Shown here in pieces: positions 1 to 6,821 of a stretch of DNA of 7,068 bases. A program made the position numbers and the translations under genes. A model generated the notes under the pieces. That model did not search any database. It had not been told where the DNA came from and saw only the letters and a program-made list of their open reading frames with translations. Every line of letters starts with the position of its first letter. Positions within the stretch are counted from its first letter, which is position 1. The DNA is from Verrucomicrobiota bacterium (lineage in GTDB: Bacteria; Verrucomicrobiota; Verrucomicrobiia; Opitutales; Oceanipulchritudinaceae), in NCBI GenBank assembly GCA_009908535.1, contig JAAAOD010000139.1, forward strand, positions 1 through 7,068, in the 5' to 3' direction.

Positions 1-12
1 GCACCTTTAAAT

Positions 13-17
13 GGGGA
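13..17 (+). promoter_or_regulatory. Possible ribosome-binding site
   Basis: GGGGA lies nine bases before the ATG of the chalcone isomerase-like gene and supports that start. It is the only Shine-Dalgarno-like sequence seen close to a start codon in this window. Confidence 0.35.
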
Positions 18-26
18 CTTTGTTGC

Positions 27-593
27 ATGAGCGCAAAGCGACTTTTCGCATATTTCCCATTGGGCCTGCTTATCCTTTTCGCCGCCGGGCCGGCCTGGGC
101 GGCGGAACCGCCTTTTCCGGGAGCGGTCGAAGGTAAAGGTGAGCGGCTTGAACGCGTCGGCACCGGTACCTTCAAGTGGATGTTTTTCAAGGTCTATGAC
201 GGCGCCTACTACCAGGACGCCGATCGTCTGGAGGCGGGAGCCCTTGATGACGTCGCCAAGCGCCTCGTTCTTGTCTACAACCGCGGCATCACGGCCGGAC
301 AGTTCCGGAAGAGTGGCAACGAATTTGTTCGCCGCAATGTCGGGGAGCGTACCTACGAAGAGTTGTCGGAACGGCTTGCACGGCTGAACGCGGCCTATGA
401 GGACGTCGAAAAGGGCGACAGCTACGCGCTCACCTATGCTCCCGGAAAAGGAACGACCCTCGCCCTGAACGGTGAGGACCTCGTCACCATCGAGGGCGCC
501 GACTTCGCGTCCGCCTATTTCTCCATCTGGCTGGGAGACAATCCGGTCAAGGAGAGTTTCCGGCAACAGCTCCTTTCCGGCACCGCTTCATAA
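27..593 (+). CDS. Secreted chalcone isomerase-like protein
   Basis: 188 residues. The N-terminus is a clear Sec signal peptide: basic MSAKR, a hydrophobic stretch at about 7-22, and an A-W-A/A cleavage site near residue 25, so the mature protein should be periplasmic or exported. The mature part resembles the bacterial chalcone isomerase-like family (Chalcone_3 type): GTFKWMFFKVYDGAYY at 46-61, a YNRGITAGQF block at 84-93, a Y-x-P-G-x-G-T segment at 137-143, and the C-terminal FSIWLGDNPV at 165-174. The length fits the family. Members are not shown to act on flavonoids; some chalcone-isomerase-fold relatives bind fatty acids, so no reaction is assigned. The reading frame stays open to the left edge, but this ATG is supported by the signal peptide and by GGGGA at 13-17, nine bases upstream. 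A glycosyltransferase gene follows on the same strand after 121 bases; there is no sign of functional linkage. Confidence 0.85.
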   Translation: MSAKRLFAYFPLGLLILFAAGPAWAAEPPFPGAVEGKGERLERVGTGTFKWMFFKVYDGAYYQDADRLEAGALDDVAKRLVLVYNRGITAGQFRKSGNEFVRRNVGERTYEELSERLARLNAAYEDVEKGDSYALTYAPGKGTTLALNGEDLVTIEGADFASAYFSIWLGDNPVKESFRQQLLSGTAS

Positions 594-714
594 GAGGCTT
601 GTCCACGCGTCATTCCTTTGCTATGGGCAGAGTTATGGTCGTGTTTGAAAAGTCTGCCCGGGAACAAACGCCAGACCAGCCTGCCTTGCCCCCGGCGCTT
701 TTCTGACGTAATTC

Positions 715-1935
715 ATGAAGGGTCCCCTGCTCATCATCCTGCCTTCCATTCCCTGGCCCCTGGGCAGTGGGCTTGAGCGCCGCATCTACCACCTTTTGGA
801 AGCCCTCGGCGACCGTCTCCCCATCGATGTTTTCTGTTTTACGGAAAAGAGCAGCGGAGGGGAGGTAGCCGGGCGCTTCACCCCCTTCTGCCGGCGTTTT
901 CACGTCCAGCCGATCCAGACTCCCCCCTGGCCGCGGATTATTCCAAGGCGCCTTGTCGACCCCCTGCCCCCGATGGCCCTGCGCTGGAAAAGAAGGGAAC
1001 ATATCCGGGCGATGCGCTCTTTCGCCTCCGGCCATAAGTACGAAGGCATTCTCTTCAGTGAGCTTTTCCTCTCCCCGGCCATTGAAGAAGCCTTTCCGAA
1101 GATCAAGTTCCGCGTCATGGAGCGCAGCCAGATCGACTGGATGGAACTTGTCGAGCAGGTCCACTCAGGGGAGCTTTCCTGGCCTCGCCGCCTTCTCCGG
1201 CGGGATTACCTTGCCAAGACCGCGCGGCTTGAACGGAGAGTTTATCAGCGCCTGAGCGGGGAGCTGGTCTGCGGACCCGATGAGAAAATCTTCCTACGCA
1301 AACACCTTGGCGACGACACCCGGATCGCCGTTCTCCCCAGCGGCTTCAACCGGCAGTACTTCAACCACACAGAGTGGCCCCGGGCCATCACCACCAAACC
1401 CACCTTCCTCTTCTGCGGTGCTCTCGACCACACCGCGAACCGTGACGCCCTCGGCTTCTATCTCCGGGACATCCATCCCCGCGTGCTTGCCGAGTCCCCG
1501 GGCGCGACCCTGATCATTGTCGGTCGCAACGCCCACCCGGAAGTCCGCAAGGCCGCCGCCCAGAAGGGCGTACGCTTTGTCGGAGAAGTGAAGGACCTCC
1601 GCCCCTACTACCAGTCGGCATGGTTGCAGGTGATTCCGCGGCGCATCGGCGGGGGGACCCGTATGAAAGTGGTCGAATCGCTTGCCATGCGCACCCCGGT
1701 GGTCTCCACCTCCTGTGGCGTGCGTGGAATGAGCCTTGTCCACGACCGCGATATCCTCCTCGCCGACCGGCCTGAGGCCATTGCCCGGGAAATCATCCGT
1801 CTGTTGAAGAATCCCGCCCTGCGCAGGTACATCGAGGATCGGGGGCTGGAAACGGCCTCTGCCCGGTACACATGGGAGGAGATCGGGGATCAGTTTCACC
1901 GCATCCTGCACCGCTTTTTCGAGGAACGCCTCTGA
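715..1935 (+). CDS. Glycosyltransferase, GT-B fold, GT4/GT1-like
   Basis: 406 residues, normal for a two-domain GT-B retaining glycosyltransferase. The N-terminal acceptor domain starts with LLIILPSIPWPLGSG at 5-19, the usual first strand and glycine loop. The C-terminal sugar-nucleotide domain begins near 229 with FLFCGALDHTANRDALGFY (231-249), then LIIVGRN (266-272), VRFVGEVKDLRPYYQSA (286-302) and GGGTRMKVVESLA (312-324, with conserved E321), then PVVST. It resembles enzymes that add sugars to surface or exopolysaccharides in the cytoplasm, including those near PEP-CTERM/EpsH loci, but donor and acceptor cannot be told. There is no signal peptide or obvious membrane segment. The ATG at 715 is the first possible start, because an in-frame TAA lies at 709-711; no Shine-Dalgarno is visible. 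The 121 bases upstream hold only a weak inverted repeat (GGGCAG at 625-630, CTGCCC at 654-659) and no convincing promoter. The gene ends 18 bases from the convergent efflux permease gene. Confidence 0.88.
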   Translation: MKGPLLIILPSIPWPLGSGLERRIYHLLEALGDRLPIDVFCFTEKSSGGEVAGRFTPFCRRFHVQPIQTPPWPRIIPRRLVDPLPPMALRWKRREHIRAMRSFASGHKYEGILFSELFLSPAIEEAFPKIKFRVMERSQIDWMELVEQVHSGELSWPRRLLRRDYLAKTARLERRVYQRLSGELVCGPDEKIFLRKHLGDDTRIAVLPSGFNRQYFNHTEWPRAITTKPTFLFCGALDHTANRDALGFYLRDIHPRVLAESPGATLIIVGRNAHPEVRKAAAQKGVRFVGEVKDLRPYYQSAWLQVIPRRIGGGTRMKVVESLAMRTPVVSTSCGVRGMSLVHDRDILLADRPEAIAREIIRLLKNPALRRYIEDRGLETASARYTWEEIGDQFHRILHRFFEERL

Positions 1936-1971
1936 AGCGGGCCGCGCGCGGGCTTACTTCGCCGCCGCTTC
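1934..1971. repeat. Weak inverted repeat across convergent gene ends
   Basis: GAAGCGG (1934-1940) pairs with CCGCTTC (1965-1971), and the loop holds the 10-base palindrome CCGCGCGCGG (1942-1951). The structure spans the stop codons of the glycosyltransferase and the RND permease, so it could help stop transcription from both sides. There is no T-run on either strand, so it is not a standard intrinsic terminator, and in such GC-rich DNA a 7-bp stem may occur by chance. Confidence 0.25.
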
Positions 1972-4900
1972 CCGCGGCCGCACGAAGCCCTTCAGCCACC
2001 ACCTCGTGAAGCGTCGGCGGGCACGGTTGATGTCCTCAAAGATTAAATACATCATCGGGACGAGAAACAGGGTCAGGACGGTGGCGAAAGCGATCCCGCC
2101 GGCGAGGGAAACCGCCATTGGTATGAGCCACTGCGCCTGGCGGCTCTTCTCCAGCAACAGCGGGGTCAGGCCCGCAATGGTGGTGAGGGAGGTCAGCAGG
2201 ATGGGTCGGAAGCGTGCCACTCCGGCCCGCGAGACAGCGGCAAGCAGACTCGCCCCGCGCTTGCGCTTCTGGTTCACGTAGTCGACAAGGACGAGGCTGT
2301 CGTTCACCACCACCCCGACAAGGGCGAGCATGCCGAGAATGGACATGATGCTGAGGGTGTCCCCGCGGAGGGCATGGAAGGCGATGGCTCCGATGACGCT
2401 GAAGGGAATGATCAGCATGATGATGAAGGGCTGCGTGTAGGAACGGAAAACAATCGCCAGCATGGTGTAGATGCCGAAGAGGACAAGGAGCACCCCGTAG
2501 CGCAGGCTGGCGAAGCTCTCCCGCTGCTCCCGCGCCTCCCCCTCGAGGCTGTAACTGACTTCCGGATGGGTGAGGAGCAGCTGCGGCATGAAGTTGGCGC
2601 GCAGGTCCTCCTTGACCGCTTCCACATCGCCGACCCCGCGCTCGATATCGGCGCGCACGTTGAGAGTGCGGTTGCGGTCGACACGCCGGATCGTGGGCAG
2701 GCTCTTCCCCCACTCCGCCTCCGCCACCTCGACAAAGGGCACCTGCCGCCCATCGGGCGTGCGGATGTACATTTTCTCAAGGTTGGCGAGGCTTTCGCGT
2801 TCCTCGCGGGGATAGCGCACCATCACGCGCACGTCATCCCGTCCACGCTGAATGCGCTGTGCTTCGAGCCCGAAAAAAGCCTGCCGCACCTGGCGGGCAA
2901 GGTCCTGTGTGGTGAGATTCAGGTTCCGCGCCGCCGGCTTCAGGCGCAGGCGCAACTCGTCCTTCCCGGCCTCAAAGGAATCGGCGATGTCGACCACACC
3001 GGGGTAGGTCGCGAGGCGGTCCTGGATCTGCTGCGAAAGGTCCTCAAGGACGTCGAAATCCGGGCCCGCCAGTTGTACGTCGATGGGTTCGCCCGAACCC
3101 GTCCGGGAGAAGCGGTATTGCACCTCACCGCCCGGCACCGGGCCGACCTTTTCACGCCATGAACGGGAGACGCTGTAAGCGGAGACGCGCGGATCCCGCG
3201 TCTCCCCGGGTGCGAGCTCGAGGATGACCTCCCCGAGGTGGCTCTGCCCGCTTGCTCCTCCAAAGCGCCGGCTGCCGAAGGGCTGCCCACCGACGGTCAT
3301 GAGCAGGTTGCGCACCGTACCCTCGCCGAAGCGCTCGTTAAATTCCACCTGTGTAGTCTCGCCGGCTTCGGCGATCCGCTTGATGTAGCGCTCCGTGACC
3401 TCCACGGGCGTCCCGATGGGCATGTCGAGGCGCACCGTCACGCTGTCGCTCTCCACCCGTGGAAAGAAGAAGAACTGGAGCCGCCCCGTGCCCATCAGCG
3501 CCAGCATGAGCATGAAAATGACGATAAAGACCGCCACGGTGCTGTAGCGGTATTTAATGGCAACATGCAGGCAGGGCCGGTAGATACGCCGCACCCCCCA
3601 CTCAAGGCCATCGGCGAAGCAGCCCTGTAGACGCTGGGCCGGGTTGAGGCGCCGCCGCTTGTTGCCGAGTCCGCCCAGCAGGCTCATGTGCGAGGGCAGG
3701 ACCAGCTTCGATTGCACGAGCGAAAACGCCAGCACGGCGATGACGATCATTGCGATGATGGAAAAGAATTCCCCGCGCCGGCCCGGCAGCAGCATCAGCG
3801 GGACGAAGGCAATCATCGTGGTGATGACACCGAAGGTCACCGGCACGTGCACTTCGTGCGTGCCGCGGATGGCCGCCTCCGTCGGGTCGCCGCCACGGCG
3901 GAGGTGGGTAAAAATGTTTTCCCCCGTCACGATGGCGTCATCGACAACGATCCCCAGCACCATGATGAAGGCGAACATGGAGAGCAGGTTGAGGGAGATG
4001 TCCAGAAACGGCATCAGGGCGAGGCCGCCAAGGAAGCTGACCGGCACGCCGAGGGCGACGAAGATGGCCACGGAGAAGCGCAGAAACAGCGCGAGGATGA
4101 GGAAGACGAGCAGCCCTCCCCAGAGCAGGCTTCCCGTCAACGTGTCGAGACGGTCCTTGATCGTCTCCGACCAGTCGTTCCAGACCGTCAGCTCCACGCC
4201 GTCGGGCAGGCGGCTGCGCGAGCGCTCGAGGTAGGCCTTCACCGTCCGCGCGATCGTAATGACGTCCTGGTCGCCGACGCGGAAGACGTCCACCATGACG
4301 GCGCGGTTCCCGTTGAACTCGGAATAAATGACGTTCTCGTCGAAGCCGTCGTCGACGCTGGCGAGGTCCTTGAGCGTGAGCCGCGTGCCGTCCTCCTGCG
4401 TGAGGACGACGATGTTCTCAAATTCCTCCTGCACGTAGGCCTGTTCGTCCGTGCGCAGGAGAATGTCCCCGCCGTCCGTGCGGATGCGGCCGGCGGAGAG
4501 GTCGAGTGAGGAATCGCGGATCGCCCGCGCCACGTCGGCGAGGGTCAGCCCGTAGGCCTGTAGTGTGTTTTCCGCTACTTCGATGGAAATCTCGTAGGGA
4601 CGGGCCCCGCGCAGGCCCACCTGGGTCACGCCCGGCAGGTTCGTGATCTCGTCGCGCACGCGCTCGCCGAGGCTTTTCAGGTCCTTCTCCGTCAGCGGCC
4701 CGGAAAGGACGATGTTGAGGACGCGTTCGGAGAGCGCTGGCTGCTCCACGACAGGGCGCTCGATGTCCTCCGGAAAGGTACTGATGGAATCGACGCGATT
4801 CTTGATGTCGTCGAGCAGCTCGCGCGGATCGTACCTGCGGCGGACCTCGGCGGTGATGGTGACGCTGCCTTCGCGGGCGTTCGTGATGATCCGGTCCACC

Positions 4901-5124
4901 GCCTCGAGGTCCTGGATCGCCTCCTCGATACGGATCCCGACGGCCTCCTCCACCTCCGTCGGGGTGGCGCCGGGGTAGGCAACGGTCGTGTTGACGACAT
5001 CCGCCTCCACGCTCGGAAAGACCTCAAGGGTCAGCCGGTTGAAGGCGGAGGTGATCCCGAAGACGCACACCGCCGCCATGAGCAGGTTCGCGGCGACCCG
5101 GTTTCTGGCAAACCACGCGATCAT
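1954..5124 (-). CDS. RND efflux pump inner-membrane permease (HAE-1-like)
   Basis: 1056 residues, full length for the AcrB/MdtB type. This is the proton-driven transporter of a tripartite pump and sits as a trimer in the inner membrane. The layout is classical: TM1 at about 11-28, a large periplasmic porter/docking loop up to about 333, TM2-TM6 at about 334-475, TM7 at about 528-545, a second periplasmic loop up to about 873, and TM8-TM12 at about 874-1026. GIVVDDAIVTGEN at 391-403 in TM4 carries the two relay aspartates, D395 and D396. In TM10 the sequence GVVVNDSLVLVDY (937-949) has N941-D942 where AcrB has K940-N941, so the usual relay lysine is absent. The cytoplasmic linker at about 485-520 is basic. 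The start ATG overlaps the adaptor stop as ATGA, implying translational coupling. A drug-type (HAE) rather than heavy-metal (HME) role is inferred from the overall sequence; the substrate is unknown. Confidence 0.95.
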   Translation of the reverse strand: MIAWFARNRVAANLLMAAVCVFGITSAFNRLTLEVFPSVEADVVNTTVAYPGATPTEVEEAVGIRIEEAIQDLEAVDRIITNAREGSVTITAEVRRRYDPRELLDDIKNRVDSISTFPEDIERPVVEQPALSERVLNIVLSGPLTEKDLKSLGERVRDEITNLPGVTQVGLRGARPYEISIEVAENTLQAYGLTLADVARAIRDSSLDLSAGRIRTDGGDILLRTDEQAYVQEEFENIVVLTQEDGTRLTLKDLASVDDGFDENVIYSEFNGNRAVMVDVFRVGDQDVITIARTVKAYLERSRSRLPDGVELTVWNDWSETIKDRLDTLTGSLLWGGLLVFLILALFLRFSVAIFVALGVPVSFLGGLALMPFLDISLNLLSMFAFIMVLGIVVDDAIVTGENIFTHLRRGGDPTEAAIRGTHEVHVPVTFGVITTMIAFVPLMLLPGRRGEFFSIIAMIVIAVLAFSLVQSKLVLPSHMSLLGGLGNKRRRLNPAQRLQGCFADGLEWGVRRIYRPCLHVAIKYRYSTVAVFIVIFMLMLALMGTGRLQFFFFPRVESDSVTVRLDMPIGTPVEVTERYIKRIAEAGETTQVEFNERFGEGTVRNLLMTVGGQPFGSRRFGGASGQSHLGEVILELAPGETRDPRVSAYSVSRSWREKVGPVPGGEVQYRFSRTGSGEPIDVQLAGPDFDVLEDLSQQIQDRLATYPGVVDIADSFEAGKDELRLRLKPAARNLNLTTQDLARQVRQAFFGLEAQRIQRGRDDVRVMVRYPREERESLANLEKMYIRTPDGRQVPFVEVAEAEWGKSLPTIRRVDRNRTLNVRADIERGVGDVEAVKEDLRANFMPQLLLTHPEVSYSLEGEAREQRESFASLRYGVLLVLFGIYTMLAIVFRSYTQPFIIMLIIPFSVIGAIAFHALRGDTLSIMSILGMLALVGVVVNDSLVLVDYVNQKRKRGASLLAAVSRAGVARFRPILLTSLTTIAGLTPLLLEKSRQAQWLIPMAVSLAGGIAFATVLTLFLVPMMYLIFEDINRARRRFTRWWLKGFVRPREAAAK

Positions 5125-6380
5125 GACGCCGGCGGTTCTTCGTCCTTACGCAGGGCCACGCCTTCCTCGTCGGGCTTGGCCGGGGCAGCCTCCCCTCCCG
5201 CCTTTGTCATCGGCCGCACTTCCATGCCGTCAACGGCAAGGGCGAGCTGGGTCAGCGACGCTCGGGTTCCCGGTTCGATTTCCCGATCGTGGAAGACCAC
5301 CTCCTTCGCGGTCGTCCAGAGCGGATCCACCGCGACGCGATGAAGCCGGTTGTTCTCCGTGAGGGTGAGAACGTACTTGCCTTCGCGCAGGGCGGTGCGC
5401 GGCAGGCGGTAAACGTCCTCGAAGGTCCGGCCTTCAATGACCGCCTCCACGAACAGGCCGACCTTCAGCGGTTCCTCGTGCTCGGTACCGTAGGGATCGT
5501 CGACTTGCGCGATGACGTGCACTTGGCGGCTGCCGGTGTCGATCGCGCCTTCGACGCGGACGATCCGGCCCTCCCATGTCACTTCACGCTGCCCGAAACG
5601 GGTTTTCAAAAGGACCGGAATCTGCCGGTGCGCCTCAGTGGATACCGCAGAGGCCCCACGCCGCGGCAGGGGCAGGTCGAGCAGATCGTACTCCGCCGTC
5701 GTCAGCGGCAGCCGCAGTTCCGCGTAATCGACCGCGTAGACGGTGGCGAGAGTCGTTCCGGGGCTGACGACCTGGCCGACGTCGACGTCCTTGCGCAGCA
5801 CGCGCCCGTCATAGGGTGCGCGGATGGTCGTGCGTTCGAGGTTGCGCCGGGCCTGCGTCAACTGGGCTTCCGCCGCCGCGAGGTTGGCGCGCGCCACCGC
5901 CAGTTGCGGACGCCGCAGGACGAGATCGTTCGGCGCCCCGTCCTTGCCGAGGCGCTGCCAGTCTTCCTGTGCCTGGCGGTTCTGCGCCTCCTCCTCGGCG
6001 AGCCGGAGCCTTGCCTCCGCCACGTCCGCCTCCGCGAGGGTCACCGCCGCCGCGTAGTCGCTGTCATCGATCTGCAGCAGCCGGTCGCCCCTGGAGAAAA
6101 AGCCGCCCTCGCGAAAGCGCGGGGCCACCTCCACCACCTTGCCGGAAACCTCCGGGATGAGGGTGCTCTGGGTCCGCGCCCGGACCGTTCCCTGCGTCTC
6201 GATCTCCACGGTGTACGGTTCCGGCTGCAAAACGGTCGTCTCCACCTTCGGCACGATCTCCGGCGGCGCGCGCCGTTCAGCCTGCGGCTTCGTCACCACC
6301 AGCAGCACGATCAGCCCGAACCCGGCGGCAAGAATACCCACCGGCAGCAGCAGACGTAGGAGAGCAAGCAATTTCTTCAT
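5121..6380 (-). CDS. RND efflux periplasmic adaptor (membrane fusion protein)
   Basis: 419 residues, typical for an HlyD/AcrA-type adaptor that links the inner-membrane permease to the outer-membrane channel. An N-terminal membrane anchor lies at about 9-29. There is no lipobox cysteine, so it is anchored by this segment rather than by lipid. The first half of the lipoyl/barrel-sandwich domain is at about 70-105 (EVSGKVVEVAPRFREGG, 77-93). An alpha-hairpin rich in A, E, Q and R follows at about 108-183. The second lipoyl half is RAPYDGRVLRKDVDVGQVV (187-205). A beta-barrel and membrane-proximal domain cover about 217-390. The last 30 residues are charged and Pro/Ala-rich, probably disordered. 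The stop overlaps the permease start by four bases. No Shine-Dalgarno is visible before the ATG; the nine preceding bases separate it from the inverted repeat at 6390-6407. Confidence 0.93.
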   Translation of the reverse strand: MKKLLALLRLLLPVGILAAGFGLIVLLVVTKPQAERRAPPEIVPKVETTVLQPEPYTVEIETQGTVRARTQSTLIPEVSGKVVEVAPRFREGGFFSRGDRLLQIDDSDYAAAVTLAEADVAEARLRLAEEEAQNRQAQEDWQRLGKDGAPNDLVLRRPQLAVARANLAAAEAQLTQARRNLERTTIRAPYDGRVLRKDVDVGQVVSPGTTLATVYAVDYAELRLPLTTAEYDLLDLPLPRRGASAVSTEAHRQIPVLLKTRFGQREVTWEGRIVRVEGAIDTGSRQVHVIAQVDDPYGTEHEEPLKVGLFVEAVIEGRTFEDVYRLPRTALREGKYVLTLTENNRLHRVAVDPLWTTAKEVVFHDREIEPGTRASLTQLALAVDGMEVRPMTKAGGEAAPAKPDEEGVALRKDEEPPAS

Positions 6381-6389
6381 GATTCAAAA

Positions 6390-6407
6390 TGTAGCCGAAG
6401 TCGTAAG
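6390..6407 (+). repeat. Terminal inverted repeat, adaptor side
   Basis: TGTAGCCGAAGTCGTAAG. Its reverse complement matches 6752-6769 at 17 of 18 positions, with 15 consecutive identical bases at 6390-6404. It lies nine bases upstream of the adaptor start codon, so it occupies the place where a ribosome-binding site would normally be. Confidence 0.75.
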
Positions 6408-6438
6408 ATTTTGGCTATTTGGCCGTCGTGGGCGTTGT

Positions 6439-6457
6439 GTCCGGCTGAAGGCCGGAC
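6439..6457. repeat. Hairpin 1 of the intergenic palindrome cluster
   Basis: GTCCGGC (6439-6445), loop TGAAG, GCCGGAC (6451-6457): a perfect 7-bp stem. The right arm can also pair with a downstream copy: CCGGACT (6452-6458) matches AGTCCGG (6471-6477). Two mutually exclusive hairpins are therefore possible. Confidence 0.65.
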
Positions 6458-6463
6458 TCCATA

Positions 6464-6505
6464 CCAGCCCAGTCCGGAGGCCCGCTTGGCGGGCCGGAGG
6501 GCTGG
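6464..6505. repeat. Hairpin 2, 42-base imperfect palindrome
   Basis: The inner stem is GGCCCGC (6479-6485) with GCGGGCC (6489-6495), closed by a TTG loop. The outer stem is CCAGCCC (6464-6470) with GGGCTGG (6499-6505). An asymmetric internal loop lies between them. TCCGG (6473-6477) and CCGGA (6494-6498) offer an alternative pairing. The form, a GC-rich stem with an internal bulge, is like REP elements. Confidence 0.65.
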
Positions 6506-6527
6506 GGTACGCGGTGGGAGCTTCGAT

Positions 6528-6574
6528 AAAAAAGGGCTGAAAGCCCGGAACCATGTTGGCGGGCTTTCAGCCCT
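6528..6574 (-). terminator. Intrinsic-terminator-like hairpin within the efflux locus
   Basis: AGGGCTGAAAGCCCG (6533-6547) and CGGGCTTTCAGCCCT (6560-6574) form a perfect 15-bp stem with a 12-base loop. On the minus strand, the direction of the efflux genes, the stem is followed directly by six T's (the A's at 6528-6533; the last one overlaps the stem base). That is the standard form of a Rho-independent terminator. It lies between the channel gene stop (6822) and the adaptor start (6380), so it could end or attenuate transcription coming from the channel gene. The + strand has no T-run after the stem. It may be just the central palindrome of the surrounding element, with a terminator effect as a by-product. 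Confidence 0.6.
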
Positions 6575-6602
6575 GAATATTCGTTCAGTTCAGGAACGTT
6601 TA

Positions 6603-6641
6603 CCCGGCCCTGCGCATCGCTTCGCGATTCTTCGGGCCGGG
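6603..6641. repeat. Hairpin 4, nested stem
   Basis: CCCGGCCC (6603-6610) pairs with GGGCCGGG (6634-6641). Inside the loop a second short stem, ATCGC (6616-6620) with GCGAT (6624-6628), closes a TTC loop. Just beyond, GGCC-TTC... repeats at 6656-6666 give a small further palindrome of the same flavour. Confidence 0.6.
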
Positions 6642-6751
6642 CTGGTATGGCCCCAGGCCTTCGGCCCGTCTTCGACGACCAACGGTCCGCCAGGCGAAGG
6701 CCGACGACTTTTGAAAAACCAGCCGTTTCCCGCTTGACTAAGACACAGGTG

Positions 6752-6769
6752 CTCACGACTTCGGCTACA
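6752..6769 (-). repeat. Terminal inverted repeat, channel side
   Basis: CTCACGACTTCGGCTACA is the inverted partner of 6390-6407, with one mismatch at the third base. It ends 52 bases downstream of the channel gene stop codon, and those 52 bases (6770-6821) show no recognisable feature. Confidence 0.75.
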
Positions 6770-6821
6770 CCATATTCCCCTGCTTTCATACAGAACAACC
6801 AACCCATCCTCGCGCTCCCTC

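Larger units (their letters stand above)
6459..6650. repeat. Internal 12-base inverted module pair
   Basis: CCATACCAGCCC at 6459-6470 is exactly repeated in inverted orientation as GGGCTGGTATGG at 6639-6650. The arms sit symmetrically around the central hairpin at 6533-6574, which gives the whole segment a nested inverted organisation: 18-base ends, 12-base modules, central stem. Confidence 0.7.
6390..6769. mobile_element. Putative MITE-like / REP-cluster element, non-coding
   Basis: This 380-base segment fills most of the 441-base gap between the outer-membrane channel and adaptor genes. It is bounded by an 18-base inverted repeat with one mismatch. Inside are at least four hairpins and several variants of a GGCTGAAGGCC-type palindrome. 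It encodes no believable protein: the open frames across it are short on recognisable sequence and run through the palindromes. No transposase gene is present, so if mobile it would depend on an enzyme elsewhere (a MITE partner, or a REP-associated tyrosine transposase, RAYT). No target-site duplication is visible next to the inverted repeats. It could instead be an unrelated cluster of REP sequences that happens to lie between matching ends. Mobility is an inference from structure only. Confidence 0.5.

Noticed and set aside
617..639. Possible promoter (TTTGCT and TATGGT) upstream of the glycosyltransferase
   Set aside because: The spacing is only 11 bases and the match to -35 is poor; not supportable.
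610..1164. 184-codon minus-strand open frame overlapping the glycosyltransferase start
   Set aside because: It overlaps the glycosyltransferase coding region, whose motifs are clear, and shows no family features.
2374..4509. Long + strand open frames opposite the RND permease (2374-3162, 3238-3630, 3644-4234, 3688-4509)
   Set aside because: They lie antisense to a full-length, clearly recognised permease and have skewed compositions rich in H, R, D or S typical of shadow frames in GC-rich genes.
5289..6359. 356-codon + strand open frame opposite the adaptor gene
   Set aside because: It is antisense to a well-supported adaptor, with Arg/His/Leu-rich low-quality sequence and no domain.
6381..6389. 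Target-site duplication flanking the putative element
   Set aside because: The flanks at 6381-6389 and 6770-6780 share no direct repeat next to the inverted ends.
6439..6667. CRISPR array
   Set aside because: The repeated units are varied palindromes of different length in inverted orientation, without regular spacing or unique spacers.
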